DNA of 64,000 nucleotides from CADEEV01 sp032127875 (lineage in GTDB: Bacteria; Acidobacteriota; Vicinamibacteria; Fen-336): positions 1-64,000 of the forward strand of contig JAQBHI010000093.1 in assembly GCA_032127875.1 (NCBI GenBank), given 5' to 3'. The first letter of the stretch is position 1, and every line of letters starts with the position of its first letter. A program made the position numbers and the translations under genes. Under the pieces are notes generated by a model, which made no database searches, had not been told where the DNA came from, and saw only the letters and a list, made by a program, of their open reading frames with translations. Below, piece by piece: positions 51,908 to 62,910 of the stretch.

Positions 51908-53302
51908 ATGAAACGCATCGGGATCCTGACGGCCGGCGGCGACACACCGGCGCTGAACGCCACCATCAAGGGCGCGGTGGTGCGCGCAAACCAATGCCGG
52001 GTCGAGGTCTACGGCTTCATCAAGGGCTTCAGCAGCCTGCTCTACCCGCACGTTCCGCACGTCTTGCTGAACCCGCTTTTCAGCGAGATCCCGGAACTCG
52101 ACGAGACCATGGGTGGCACGCTGCTGGGCGCCTCCCGCACTTTCGTCGATTCACGCGAGGCCTCGAGCCTCGATCAGGTGACCGAGCGGATGCGGCGTCT
52201 GGGCGTCGACGGCCTGATCTGCATCGGCGGCGACGGCACGCTGAACGGCCTGCAGCCCCTGGCCGACCGTTTTCCGGTGGTGCTGGCCCCCAAGACCATC
52301 GACAACGACCTCGGCCTCAACTATCGCAGCGAGCCTGAGGAGTGGCTGCGCGAGCCCAGTCCCGCCGAGCCCGGCTTCACCTACAAGCGGGGCAAGGCCC
52401 GCACCGTGTTCGATCTCGACAACATGATCAACTACGCGACGCCGGGCTACGCAACCTCGGTGTTCGTCTCGTCCGAGGGCGTGCGCCGGATTCGAACCAC
52501 GGCCGAGAGCCACCGCCGCATCGCGATCGTCGAGGTGATGGGACGGCACTCGGGCTATATCGCCCTCGGCTCCGCCTTCGGCCAGCCCGACATCATCCTG
52601 GTGCCAGAGCATCGCCTCGACGTGGGCATGCTGATGGAGCGGGTCTGGGAGCTGTACGAGCTGCAGAAGAACGTGGTGATCGTCTGTGGCGAGGGCATCG
52701 TGGACCAGGCCGGCCAGGAGCTGGGCGCGCGCAAGTCCGCACAGGACCCGGCCGGCAACGTGATCCTGACGGGCGCCTCGGAGGCGCTGCGCGAGTTGCT
52801 GATCCGGCAGTTCGGCGACGAGTATTTCCAGAAGCACCGGCGCGCGGCGTCCGCCGGCGAGGCGATCTTCACCAGGAAGGTCGGCCACACGCAACGCGGC
52901 GGCCGGCCGATCCTGTTCGACCGCTTCTATGCGGCGCAGCTCGGCGGCAAGGCGGTCGACATGTTGCTCGACGGCCAGAACAACGCCATCGCCATGTTGC
53001 AGTGGAGCGCGAAGAGCGGCTTCCACGTCGACTCCCTCGACGGCAACGCGTTCCGCGACCGCTGGGGCTTCATCCACGCGCGCCAGATGCACCCCTCGTT
53101 CTACGATCCGCAGCTGATGAAGCCTTCGAAGACAGGCATCGAATACCTGCTGCCGATCTTCTCGAACGCGATCGGCTACGACGACGTGGAGTGGATCCGC
53201 GACTCGCTCTTCGATTCGGGAAACCTGACCCGGCCCTACCACTCGGTCAACACGGATATCAGCAAGCGCATCCGCTACCTCGAGCCGCCCGGAGTCGAGT
53301 AG
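51908..53302 (+). CDS. pfk: 6-phosphofructokinase with mixed ATP/PPi signature
   Basis: 464 aa, longer than bacterial PfkA (~320) and typical of the group X/III long enzymes. Core: RIGILTAGGDTPALNATIKG, LICIGGDGTLNGL, PKTIDNDLGLNY, EVMGRHSGYIALGSA and KVGHTQRGG. In E. coli numbering position 104 is Gly (ATP type, GGDG) while position 124 is Lys (PKTIDND, found in PPi enzymes and in some ATP-dependent long forms). The donor cannot be settled by eye. Single-gene unit with its own promoter; a hairpin element follows 2 nt after the stop. Confidence 0.92.
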   Translation: MKRIGILTAGGDTPALNATIKGAVVRANQCRVEVYGFIKGFSSLLYPHVPHVLLNPLFSEIPELDETMGGTLLGASRTFVDSREASSLDQVTERMRRLGVDGLICIGGDGTLNGLQPLADRFPVVLAPKTIDNDLGLNYRSEPEEWLREPSPAEPGFTYKRGKARTVFDLDNMINYATPGYATSVFVSSEGVRRIRTTAESHRRIAIVEVMGRHSGYIALGSAFGQPDIILVPEHRLDVGMLMERVWELYELQKNVVIVCGEGIVDQAGQELGARKSAQDPAGNVILTGASEALRELLIRQFGDEYFQKHRRAASAGEAIFTRKVGHTQRGGRPILFDRFYAAQLGGKAVDMLLDGQNNAIAMLQWSAKSGFHVDSLDGNAFRDRWGFIHARQMHPSFYDPQLMKPSKTGIEYLLPIFSNAIGYDDVEWIRDSLFDSGNLTRPYHSVNTDISKRIRYLEPPGVE

Positions 53303-53303
53303 T

Positions 53304-53352
53304 AGGGGGGTACGACGCGCGTTTCGCGCTCCCCCAGCCGCTGCGCGGCTCT
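53304..53352 (-). repeat. Dispersed intergenic hairpin element, variant copy
   Basis: On the minus strand: AGCCGC-GCA-GCGGCT hairpin, GGGGGAG, hairpin GCGC-GAAA-CGCGC-like, GTCGTACCCCCC. The stems differ in sequence from other copies, but the order and the GGGGGAG...GTACCCCCC frame are kept. It starts 1 nt after the pfk stop, and reads opposite to it. Confidence 0.65.
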
Positions 53353-53452
53353 TGGTGAACCAGACGTCCGCCGCAATATTCAGAACCTTCCGGGGGCGCC
53401 GTCCGTTACTGGGGCAGGACGCGGGCACGAAGCCTGGGTCGGGAGGGCAGCG

Positions 53453-54001
53453 ATGAAGCGCAAGATGCTGGCCGGGTTGGGCTTCGGGGTTCTGGTTGCA
53501 GCCTCAGCCGCCTCGGCACAGGGCGTGAAGCCATGGCTTCACGTCCAGGTCGATCAAGGCTCGAAATCCAAGGTCAGTGTGAACCTGCCGCTGTCGCTGG
53601 TCGAGATCGCGCTCGCCGCGGCTCCCCAAACGCTCTTTTCCGACGGGCACTTCAAGCTCCACTGCGGCGACAGCCGGCTGTCGGTCGCGGACATGCGCAA
53701 GCTGTGGAAGGAGGTCAAGGCCACGGGCGACTCGCAATTCGTCTCCGTCGAGGAAGAGGACGAGACGGTGAGCGTCGCGCGCAAGGGCGAGCTGGTACTG
53801 ATCCGCGTCGCGAAGCCGTCGAATAAGCAGTCCGTAAAAGTGGACGTGCCGGTCAGCCTGGTCGACGCGATGCTCGCGGGCGAGGGCGACGAGATCGACG
53901 TGCGTACGGCGTTCGCCGAGCTTGCCAAGCGGCGTGGCGACATCGTGCACGTGACCGATGCCAACAGCCAGGTCCACGTCTGGATCGACGAGAGGAACTG
54001 A
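53453..54001 (+). CDS. Secreted protein with two copies of an unrecognised ~65-residue repeat
   Basis: 182 aa, ATG 53453 with GGAGGG 6 nt upstream. Signal peptide (MLAGLGFGVLVAASAASAQG). Repeat 1 starts SKVSVNLPLSLVEIALAAAP; repeat 2 starts QSVKVDVPVSLVDAMLAGEG. Both follow VxVxxPxxLVxxxLA, a helical stretch, then a strand ending VHVWI or VLIRV. The next gene has the same architecture. No metal or catalytic motif; one Cys. Periplasmic by signal. I do not recognise the family. Confidence 0.7.
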   Translation: MKRKMLAGLGFGVLVAASAASAQGVKPWLHVQVDQGSKSKVSVNLPLSLVEIALAAAPQTLFSDGHFKLHCGDSRLSVADMRKLWKEVKATGDSQFVSVEEEDETVSVARKGELVLIRVAKPSNKQSVKVDVPVSLVDAMLAGEGDEIDVRTAFAELAKRRGDIVHVTDANSQVHVWIDERN

Positions 54002-54003
54002 AG

Positions 54004-54516
54004 ATGCTGCTCAAGGCCGTGACGGCATTCTCGCTGGCGGCGGTCGGCGGCATCGCCAGCATGGACTACGCGGTGGTCGACGTGCAGGAAGGCGGGCCCA
54101 AGGGCACGCACATCGTCGTTCCGGTGCCCGTGCTGCTCGCGGAAGCTGCGCTCAGCTTCGTGCCCGTTCACGCGCGGCGCGTCGAGCTCGACAAGGCCGC
54201 GGAGCAGTGGCTGCCGGTCGTTCGCAAGCTAGCCGCGGAGCTCAGGGCGATCCCCGACGCCGAGCTGGTGCGTGTGCAGGCTGAAGGCAGCGACGTGCGC
54301 ATCGCCAAGGTGCGGGACCACCTCGAGGTGCGCGTCCACGACGGCGGTGACGACATCTCGGTCAACCTTCCACTCGAGGCCCTGGACGAGGTGCTGGCCT
54401 CGCTCGAGGGAGGCCGCGTCGACCTGCGCCGCATCGTCGGCTCGCTACATCGCGCCCACGGCCAGCTCGTCGACGTCCGCTCCGGTGGCGACCACATCAG
54501 CGTCCGGATGTTCTAG
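54004..54516 (+). CDS. Secreted/anchored paralogue of the upstream repeat protein
   Basis: 170 aa, ATG 2 nt after the previous stop. A short N-terminal hydrophobic segment (AVTAFSLAAVGGIAS) is a weak signal or anchor. Repeat 1: THIVVPVPVLLAEAALSFVP; repeat 2: DDISVNLPLEALDEVLASLE; both end in a strand of the type VRVH or ISVRMF. Repeat 2 is closest to repeat 1 of the upstream protein (ISVNLPLEAL vs VSVNLPLSLV). The pair probably acts together. Followed by a copy of the dispersed hairpin element. Confidence 0.68.
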   Translation: MLLKAVTAFSLAAVGGIASMDYAVVDVQEGGPKGTHIVVPVPVLLAEAALSFVPVHARRVELDKAAEQWLPVVRKLAAELRAIPDAELVRVQAEGSDVRIAKVRDHLEVRVHDGGDDISVNLPLEALDEVLASLEGGRVDLRRIVGSLHRAHGQLVDVRSGGDHISVRMF

Positions 54517-54524
54517 GGCAGATC

Positions 54525-54612
54525 GGGGGGGTACGGAGCCAAGCACTCCCCCGCGCCCTTCAAGCTCCCCCCGGACGCTCCGCGCCTGAATGAATCAGGC
54601 GCTCCGCTGCCT
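54525..54612 (-). repeat. Dispersed intergenic hairpin element, copy after the repeat-protein pair
   Basis: On the minus strand: GGCAGCGGAGC, perfect stem GCGCCTGA / TCAGGCGC with a 5-nt loop, GGGGGGAG, a hairpin pairing partly through G-T, GTACCCCCCC. Compared with 43401-43491 the stem-1 changes are compensatory (G-T becomes T-A). It is on the strand opposite to the flanking genes. Confidence 0.8.
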
Positions 54613-54696
54613 TGCGGGCTTCTGACGGAGCCATGCGGATACCAGCCTCGCCTCCCTGGTACCGCTGTGATTGAATAGGGCTCGAGGTTCCACGAC

Positions 54697-55161
54697 ATGC
54701 CCCTGCTCGAGCTCAGCGTCAACAAGAAGCCGGTCTCGGTCGACGTGCCCGCGGACATGCCCCTGCTCTGGGTGCTGCGAGATGTGCTCGACATCAAGGG
54801 TCCCAAGTTCGGCTGCGGGATCGGCGAGTGCGGGGCTTGCACCGTGCACGTGAAGGGCGCCCCAATGCGCTCGTGCAGCGTGCCGGCCGCGAGCGTCGCG
54901 GGCATGGAGATCACCACGATCGAAGGCCTCTCGGCTGATGGCTCGCACCCGCTGCAGAAGGCCTGGTGCAAGCTCGACGTTCCGCAGTGCGGCTATTGCC
55001 AGGCCGGACAGATCATGACGGCCGCGGCGCTGCTCGCGAGTAAACCGCATCCCACCGACCGAGATATCGACGCCGCAATGGCGGGAAACCTTTGTCGCTG
55101 CTGCACCTACCTGCGGATTCGTGCCGCGATCCACGAAGCCGCCGCGATGCGGGCCAGGTAG
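54697..55161 (+). CDS. [2Fe-2S] subunit of a molybdenum hydroxylase (IorA-like)
   Basis: 154 aa. Plant-type [2Fe-2S] cluster Cys in KFGCGIGECGACTVHVKG with a fourth Cys in MRSCSVPA; second cluster in DVPQCGYCQAGQIMTAAALL and GNLCRCCTYLRIRAAIHEAA. Length and order match the small subunit of isoquinoline 1-oxidoreductase/aldehyde oxidase. It passes electrons from the Mo cofactor of the next gene product. The 180 bp upstream hold the hairpin element and no clear promoter. Confidence 0.93.
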   Translation: MPLLELSVNKKPVSVDVPADMPLLWVLRDVLDIKGPKFGCGIGECGACTVHVKGAPMRSCSVPAASVAGMEITTIEGLSADGSHPLQKAWCKLDVPQCGYCQAGQIMTAAALLASKPHPTDRDIDAAMAGNLCRCCTYLRIRAAIHEAAAMRAR

Positions 55162-55169
55162 CAGGCCTC

Positions 55170-57359
55170 GTGGACAGCCAGCAGCTCGATCGTCGCGCTT
55201 TCCTCAAGGTCTCCGTCCTCGCGGGCGGAGGCATGCTGCTCGGCGCATTTCCGGCCGCGGGCGACGGCCTCGTTGCTGGCGGCGAAACCGAGTTCGTTCC
55301 CAATGCCTTCATCCGCATCTCCGCGAGCGGCGTCGTCACGATCGTTTCCAAGAACCCGGAGGTCGGCCAGGGCATCAAGACGATGCTGCCGATGCTGATT
55401 GCCGAGGAACTGGAGGTCGATTTCAAGGACGTCCGGATCGAGCAGGCGATGTCGGACGAGGCCCGCTACGGGCGCCAGTTCGCCGGTGGCAGCCGGGCCA
55501 CGCCGAACCACTGGGACGAGCTGCGGCGCGTCGGCGCCGCGGGCCGCCAGATGCTGCTGAGTGCAGCGGCCCTCACCTGGAACGTGCCCGAGTCCGAGTG
55601 CGTCGCGGCGTCCGCGACCGTGTATCACCGGGCGAGCGGTCGCAGGCTCGGATACGCTGCGCTCGTCGCCAAGGCGGCTACGCTCACGCCGCCGGATCTG
55701 AAGGGCGTTCCGCTCAAGCACCCGAAGCACTACAAGATCATCGGCCAGCCCATCGCCGGCGTCGACAACGCGGCGATCGTCACCGGCAAGCCGCTCTTCG
55801 GCATCGACGTGAACGTGCCGGGGATGCTCCACGCCGTCTTCGAGAAGTGCCCGGTCTTCGGCGGCAAGGTCAAATCCGTCGATCTCGAGGCCGTGAAGGC
55901 GATGCCCGGGGTTCGGCTCGCGTTCGTGGTCGAGGGCGGCAGCAAGCTCGATGGCCTGCTGGGCGGCGTGGCGATCGTGGCTGATACGTGGTGGGTCGCG
56001 CACACGGCACGCCAGCAGCTCGAGGTGACGTGGGACGAGGGCGCGACAGCTGGGCAGAGCAGCGAAGGCTTCGCGCGGCGCGCCGCCGAGCTCGGAGCGA
56101 AGCCGGGAGCTCGAATCCTGCGCTCTGACGGCGACGTCGAAGCAGCGCTTCGAGGCGCAGCCAGTGTCGTCGAGGCCGCGTACGCGTATCCGTTCATCGC
56201 GCACGCGCCGCTCGAGCCGCAGAACTGCACGGCGCACGTCAAGGACGGCAAGGTCGAGATCTGGGCGCCGACCCAGAATCCGCAGCCCGGTCGGGAACTC
56301 GTCGCCTCGACACTCGGTATCCCCGAAGCCGACGTCAGCATCCACATGACGCGCATCGGCGGAGGCTTCGGCCGTCGCCTTCGCAACGATTACATGGTCG
56401 AGGCGGCCTGGATCGCGAAGCACGCGGGCGTTCCGGTCAAGCTGCTGTGGACGCGCGAAGACGACATGCGGCACGACTTCTATCGCCCCGCGGGCTTTCA
56501 TTTCCTGAAGGGCGGTGTCGACGCCTCGGGCAAGCTCGTCGCGTGGCGCAACCACTTCGTGAGCTTCGGCGAGGGCGACAACTTCGCCAGCAGCGCCAGC
56601 ATTTCGGCAGGGGAGTTCCCGGCCCGCTTCGCGCCGCACTTCAAGCTGGAGAGTTCTCTCATGCCCTTCGGCGTGCCCACGGGTCCGCTGCGAGCGCCGG
56701 GCAGCAACGCGCTCGCCTGGGTATTCCAATCGTTCATCGACGAACTCGCCTACGCCGCGGGCAAGGACCCCGTGCAGTTCCGGCTCGACTTGCTGGGCGA
56801 GTCCCGCATCGTCAAGGACGAAGCTGGAAGCGACGCCTATGACGCCGGTCGCATGCGCGGCGTCCTCGAGTTGGTCGCCACGAAGGCCGGCTGGGGGCGC
56901 AAGCTGCCGAAGGGCAGCGGCCTGGGCGTGGCGTTCCACTTCAGCCACCGCGGCTACTTTGCCGAGGTGGCGGAGGTCGGCGTGAGCGCGCCCGGCGCCG
57001 TCGCCGTGAAGAAGGTCTGGGTCGTGGGCGACGTGGGCAGCACCATCATCAACCCGTCCGGCGCGATGCAGCAGGTACAAGGTGCGGTCCTCGATGGGCT
57101 GGCCGAAACGCTGCATCAGGAGATCACGATCGAGGCCGGGCGAACCCGGCAGGCGAATTTTCCGGATTTCCCGCTGCTGCGTCTCACGGAGGCGCCCAGC
57201 GTGGAAGTTCACTTCCTGAAGACCGACAACCCACCGACGGGCCTCGGCGAGCCGGCATTGCCACCGCTGCCACCCGCGGTCTGCAACGCGATCTTCGCGG
57301 CCACCGGCAAGCGCGTGCGCACTTTGCCGCTGTCGAGGGTCGATCTGAAGACGGCCTGA
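55170..57359 (+). CDS. Molybdopterin-binding catalytic subunit of a molybdenum hydroxylase (IorB-like)
   Basis: 729 aa from GTG 55170, 8 nt after the IorA-like gene. Twin-arginine signal (DRRAFLKVSVLAGGG), so the holoenzyme is exported folded with its cofactors, carrying the FeS subunit along. Mo-cofactor contacts: GGGFGRRLRNDYMVEAAW, ARQFAGGSRATPNHWDEL-like (RQFAGGSRATPNHW), and the C-terminal active-site Glu in TGLGEPALPPLPPAVCNAIF. Substrate class is N-heterocycles or aldehydes; no XdhC-type chaperone, electron acceptor gene or catabolic gene is nearby. Confidence 0.92.
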   Translation: MDSQQLDRRAFLKVSVLAGGGMLLGAFPAAGDGLVAGGETEFVPNAFIRISASGVVTIVSKNPEVGQGIKTMLPMLIAEELEVDFKDVRIEQAMSDEARYGRQFAGGSRATPNHWDELRRVGAAGRQMLLSAAALTWNVPESECVAASATVYHRASGRRLGYAALVAKAATLTPPDLKGVPLKHPKHYKIIGQPIAGVDNAAIVTGKPLFGIDVNVPGMLHAVFEKCPVFGGKVKSVDLEAVKAMPGVRLAFVVEGGSKLDGLLGGVAIVADTWWVAHTARQQLEVTWDEGATAGQSSEGFARRAAELGAKPGARILRSDGDVEAALRGAASVVEAAYAYPFIAHAPLEPQNCTAHVKDGKVEIWAPTQNPQPGRELVASTLGIPEADVSIHMTRIGGGFGRRLRNDYMVEAAWIAKHAGVPVKLLWTREDDMRHDFYRPAGFHFLKGGVDASGKLVAWRNHFVSFGEGDNFASSASISAGEFPARFAPHFKLESSLMPFGVPTGPLRAPGSNALAWVFQSFIDELAYAAGKDPVQFRLDLLGESRIVKDEAGSDAYDAGRMRGVLELVATKAGWGRKLPKGSGLGVAFHFSHRGYFAEVAEVGVSAPGAVAVKKVWVVGDVGSTIINPSGAMQQVQGAVLDGLAETLHQEITIEAGRTRQANFPDFPLLRLTEAPSVEVHFLKTDNPPTGLGEPALPPLPPAVCNAIFAATGKRVRTLPLSRVDLKTA

Positions 57360-57389
57360 GTCCACCGCGCGATCCTCGACCAGGCTCGA

Positions 57390-59965
<2,576 letters not shown>

Positions 59966-60100
59966 GATTCTGCCTTTCCGGGGTCGGAGACCCGCAGACT
60001 AAGGTCCGCGGGAGGGGCGGTCAAGGGGCGTGACGCCGCCCGTGACGGCTGGGGGGAATGCCTTCGCGCGCGGGGGTTCCTCCGTACATTCGAGCGCTTG

Positions 60101-60868
60101 CTAGAACGCGCAGCGGCCGAAGCGGTCCTCGCAGATGGCGTTGTTGCAGCTCAGGTTGGCCTGGCAGGGGAGGTCCGGAAGGTTGCACGGGGCATTGACC
60201 GGCTGACCCGCGGTGGTCGTCCCGCACGCGCCGCCCGCGATGATGTTGCCGTTGCAATCACACGGCTCGCCGGGGCCGCCGACCGTGCAGATGCGCGGCG
60301 AGCAGTTGGCCACGATACCCCCCTCGGCCGCCTTGTTGTCCTTCGCGATTGCGTTGATGCCGACCAGCGCGCCGATCCCGATCACGTTGGCGCCGACGAT
60401 GCCGAGCACGCCGCCCGTGAGCCCGCCGCCGCCGCCCTTCGAGCCGGCGACGCCGTGGCCCAGCGACACCTCGCCACTGCCATCGGCCCCGCTCACGAGT
60501 CCTTGCAGGCGTCCGAGCTTCAGTCCCAGGTTCCACTCGCGTTCGGCCTCGTCCTTGAAAGCCAGCGTGGAGTCGGTGGCGGTCACGTCTTTGAGTGTGG
60601 CCGTGATCTGGAGTGCGGGACAGGCTGTGCCCGCCGCCGGCAGGTCGAGGCTGATCGTGCCGGTCAAGGCTGTGGCGGCCGTGCGCTCGATGGTGAGCTT
60701 CGCCGAGGGGGGCTCGTAGCCGCCGAGCCACGTGCAGGGCGGCTCGCCGCTCGCGGCCGTGAATTTGGCAGTCCCGCTCCAGGCTCCGACGAGGGGATCC
60801 TTCGGCTTGTCGTCGGCGCCCGCGGGAGGCACGAGGGCCAGGCTAAGAAGGGCTGCGAGCACGCGCAT
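60101..60868 (-). CDS. Secreted Cys-rich protein of unknown function
   Basis: 255 aa from ATG 60868 (an upstream GTG at 60964 would read through the divergent promoter). Signal peptide LAALLSLALVPPAGA. Residues ~20-130 look like a beta-sandwich (LVGAWSGTAKFTA, LTGTISLDLPAAG, LQITATLKDVTAT). A Gly-rich hydrophobic segment (~150-180) is followed by a tail with ten or so Cys (CTVGGPGEPCDCNGNIIAGG, CQANLSCNNAICEDRFGRC) that should form disulfides. No family recognised. The 135 bp between it and the kinase gene hold nothing I can name. Confidence 0.65.
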   Translation of the reverse strand: MRVLAALLSLALVPPAGADDKPKDPLVGAWSGTAKFTAASGEPPCTWLGGYEPPSAKLTIERTAATALTGTISLDLPAAGTACPALQITATLKDVTATDSTLAFKDEAEREWNLGLKLGRLQGLVSGADGSGEVSLGHGVAGSKGGGGGLTGGVLGIVGANVIGIGALVGINAIAKDNKAAEGGIVANCSPRICTVGGPGEPCDCNGNIIAGGACGTTTAGQPVNAPCNLPDLPCQANLSCNNAICEDRFGRCAF

Positions 60869-60927
60869 CGAACGGCCGACGATACACCGCGTGTCCCGGC
60901 AGCCGCAAACCAGAGCGGCTCGCAGGA

Positions 60928-60933
60928 TATATT
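60928..60933 (+). promoter_or_regulatory. Putative -10 box placing the hemH start codon at +1
   Basis: TATATT, ending 6 nt before GTG 60940, with no Shine-Dalgarno between. A leaderless transcript is possible; no good -35 seen. Confidence 0.3.
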
Positions 60934-60939
60934 GGGCTC

Positions 60940-61959
60940 GTGAGTGAGCGGCCCGTGGACGCAATCCTCGTCCTATCGTTTGGAGGGCCGGAGGGCCTGG
61001 ACGACGTGACGCCGTTTCTCCAGAACGTGGTGCGCGGCCGGAACGTGCCGCCCGAACGGCTTCAGCAAGTCGCGCAACACTACGCCCTCTTCGGTGGAGT
61101 GAGCCCGCTCAACGCCCAGAACCGGGCGCTCATCGCCGCGCTGGAGGCGGAGCTTGGGGAGCGGGGCCCCGCCCTGCCCGTGTACTGGGGCAACCGCAAC
61201 TGGCACCCGCTGCTGGAGGACACGCTGCGGCGGATGGCCGGGGATGGCGTGCGGCGCGCGCTCGGCTTCGTGACCTCGGCATTCAGTTCCTATTCCGGTT
61301 GCCGGCAGTATCGCGAAGACGTCGAGCGCGCTCGGGCCGCCGTGGGTGAGGGCGCGCCCAGCGTCGAGAAGCTGCGCGTCTTCCACGACCATCCCGGCTT
61401 CATCGAGGCGAGCGTCGATCGCGTGCGCGAGGCGCTGACGGCCTGGCCGGCCGCACGCCGGCCGAGCGTGCCGATCGCGTTCACGGCTCACAGCATTCCG
61501 CTCGTGATGGCGGGCGGGTGCGCGTACGAGGCGCAACTGCAGGAGAGCTGCGCGCTGGTGGCCGAGCGCGTCGGTACGAACCCGTGGGCCCTGGTTTACC
61601 AGAGCCGCAGCGGCCCGCCGGGCCAAGCGTGGCTCGGACCCGACATCCGTGAGCACCTGAAGCGGCTGTACGAGAGCGGCATTGACGAGGTCGTGGTCTC
61701 GCCGCTCGGCTTTGTGTCCGATCACATGGAGGTCGTCTACGACCTCGACACCGAGGCCGCCGCCGCCGCGAAGGCTCTTGGCATGACGCTGCAGCGAGCG
61801 GCTACGCCCGGAACCCACCCGGCGATCGTCGCAATGATCCGCGAGTTGGTGCTCGAGCGCGTGGCGGGTGTCACCGCCCGCACGCTGGGAAGGCGCGGGC
61901 CGCTGCCCGACGTGTGTCCCGCGGACTGCTGCCTGTCAGGCAAGGCCGTTGCGTCGTGA
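60940..61959 (+). CDS. hemH: Ferrochelatase
   Basis: 339 aa, GTG start. Family motifs: DAILVLSFGGPEGLDDVTPF, LPVYWGNRNWHPLLEDTL, catalytic His in IAFTAHSIP and the acidic loop SPLGFVSDHMEVVYDLDTEA. It inserts Fe2+ into (copro)porphyrin. The C-terminal Cys pair in LPDVCPADCCLSGK is consistent with a [2Fe-2S]- or metal-binding tail but is not conclusive. Overlaps the panE-like gene by 4 nt. Confidence 0.94.
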   Translation: MSERPVDAILVLSFGGPEGLDDVTPFLQNVVRGRNVPPERLQQVAQHYALFGGVSPLNAQNRALIAALEAELGERGPALPVYWGNRNWHPLLEDTLRRMAGDGVRRALGFVTSAFSSYSGCRQYREDVERARAAVGEGAPSVEKLRVFHDHPGFIEASVDRVREALTAWPAARRPSVPIAFTAHSIPLVMAGGCAYEAQLQESCALVAERVGTNPWALVYQSRSGPPGQAWLGPDIREHLKRLYESGIDEVVVSPLGFVSDHMEVVYDLDTEAAAAAKALGMTLQRAATPGTHPAIVAMIRELVLERVAGVTARTLGRRGPLPDVCPADCCLSGKAVAS

Positions 61960-62886
61960 GGTTCGCCATCTTTGGCGCGGGCGGCGTCGGCGGCTACTTC
62001 GGCGGCCGCTTGGCGGAAGCGGGGGAGTCGGTCGCCTTCGTCGCGCGCGGCAAGCACCTCGAGGCGATGCGCCGCGAAGGGCTGCGCGTCGAGAGTATCT
62101 CCGGAGACTTCGTCGTGCAGCCGGCCGAGGCCAGCGACGATCCGGCTCGCCTCGGAGCGGTGGACGTCGTGCTCGTGGCCGTGAAGGCATGGCAGGTGCC
62201 GGAGGCTGCGTCAGCTCTCGGGCCGCTGCTGAGGGGCGACAGTGTCGTGGTCCCGCTGCAGAACGGCGTCGAGGCGGCGGACCAGCTCGCAGCGGTGGTC
62301 GGCCGCGAGCGCGTGCTCGGCGGCCTGTGCCGGATCATGGCATTCGTCTCCGGCCCCGGTCGGATCCGGCATGCCGGGATCGCGCCGCGAATCGAATTCG
62401 GCGAACGCGACGGCCGCAAGAGTGAGCGTGTCGCGCGGCTCGAGGCTGCGTTCAAGACGGCGCGCGGTCTCACTGTCACCGTTTCCGACGACATCGAGAC
62501 GGCGCTGTGGGAGAAATTCCTGTTCATCGCACCGCTGAGCGGCGTCGGTGCGGTGACGCGCGTGCCGGTCGGGGTGTTCCGCGCGCTTCCCGAGACGCGC
62601 GCGATGCTCGAAGCGGCGCTGCGAGAGGTGTTCACGCTCGGCCGCGTGCGCGGCGCCGCGCTGGCCGACGACGCCGTGGCGAAAACGCTCGGCTACGTCG
62701 ACGCGATGCCGCCCGAGGCCACAGCCTCGATGCAGCGCGACATCCTCGAAGGTCGCCCATCCGAACTCGAAGCCCAGACGGGCACGGTGGTGCGCCTGGC
62801 GCGGGCCGCGGCCATCGCGGCGCCCGTCAACGAGACGATCTACCGCGCTGCTGCCGCTGGAGCGGAAGGCACGAGGCGTGCTCTAA
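61956..62886 (+). CDS. panE: 2-dehydropantoate 2-reductase-like gene with a 3' frameshift
   Basis: GTG 61956 overlaps the hemH stop. The frame gives RFAIFGAGGVGGYFGGRLAE (NADP fold), VVLVAVKAWQ, PLQNGVEAADQL, WEKFLFIAPLSGVGAVTR (catalytic Lys) and SMQRDILEGRPSELEAQTGT, a normal ~300-residue enzyme. Past about 62848 this frame never meets a stop inside the window. A one-base shift there restores the expected end LPLERKARGVL and a TAA at 62884-62886, 24 bp before the next gene. So either one base is inserted (genome or assembly) or the protein is aberrantly long. PanE makes pantoate for CoA; related enzymes use other ketoacids. Confidence 0.8.
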
Positions 62887-62910
62887 TCGGGCCTTCACCT
62901 GGAGGACTGG

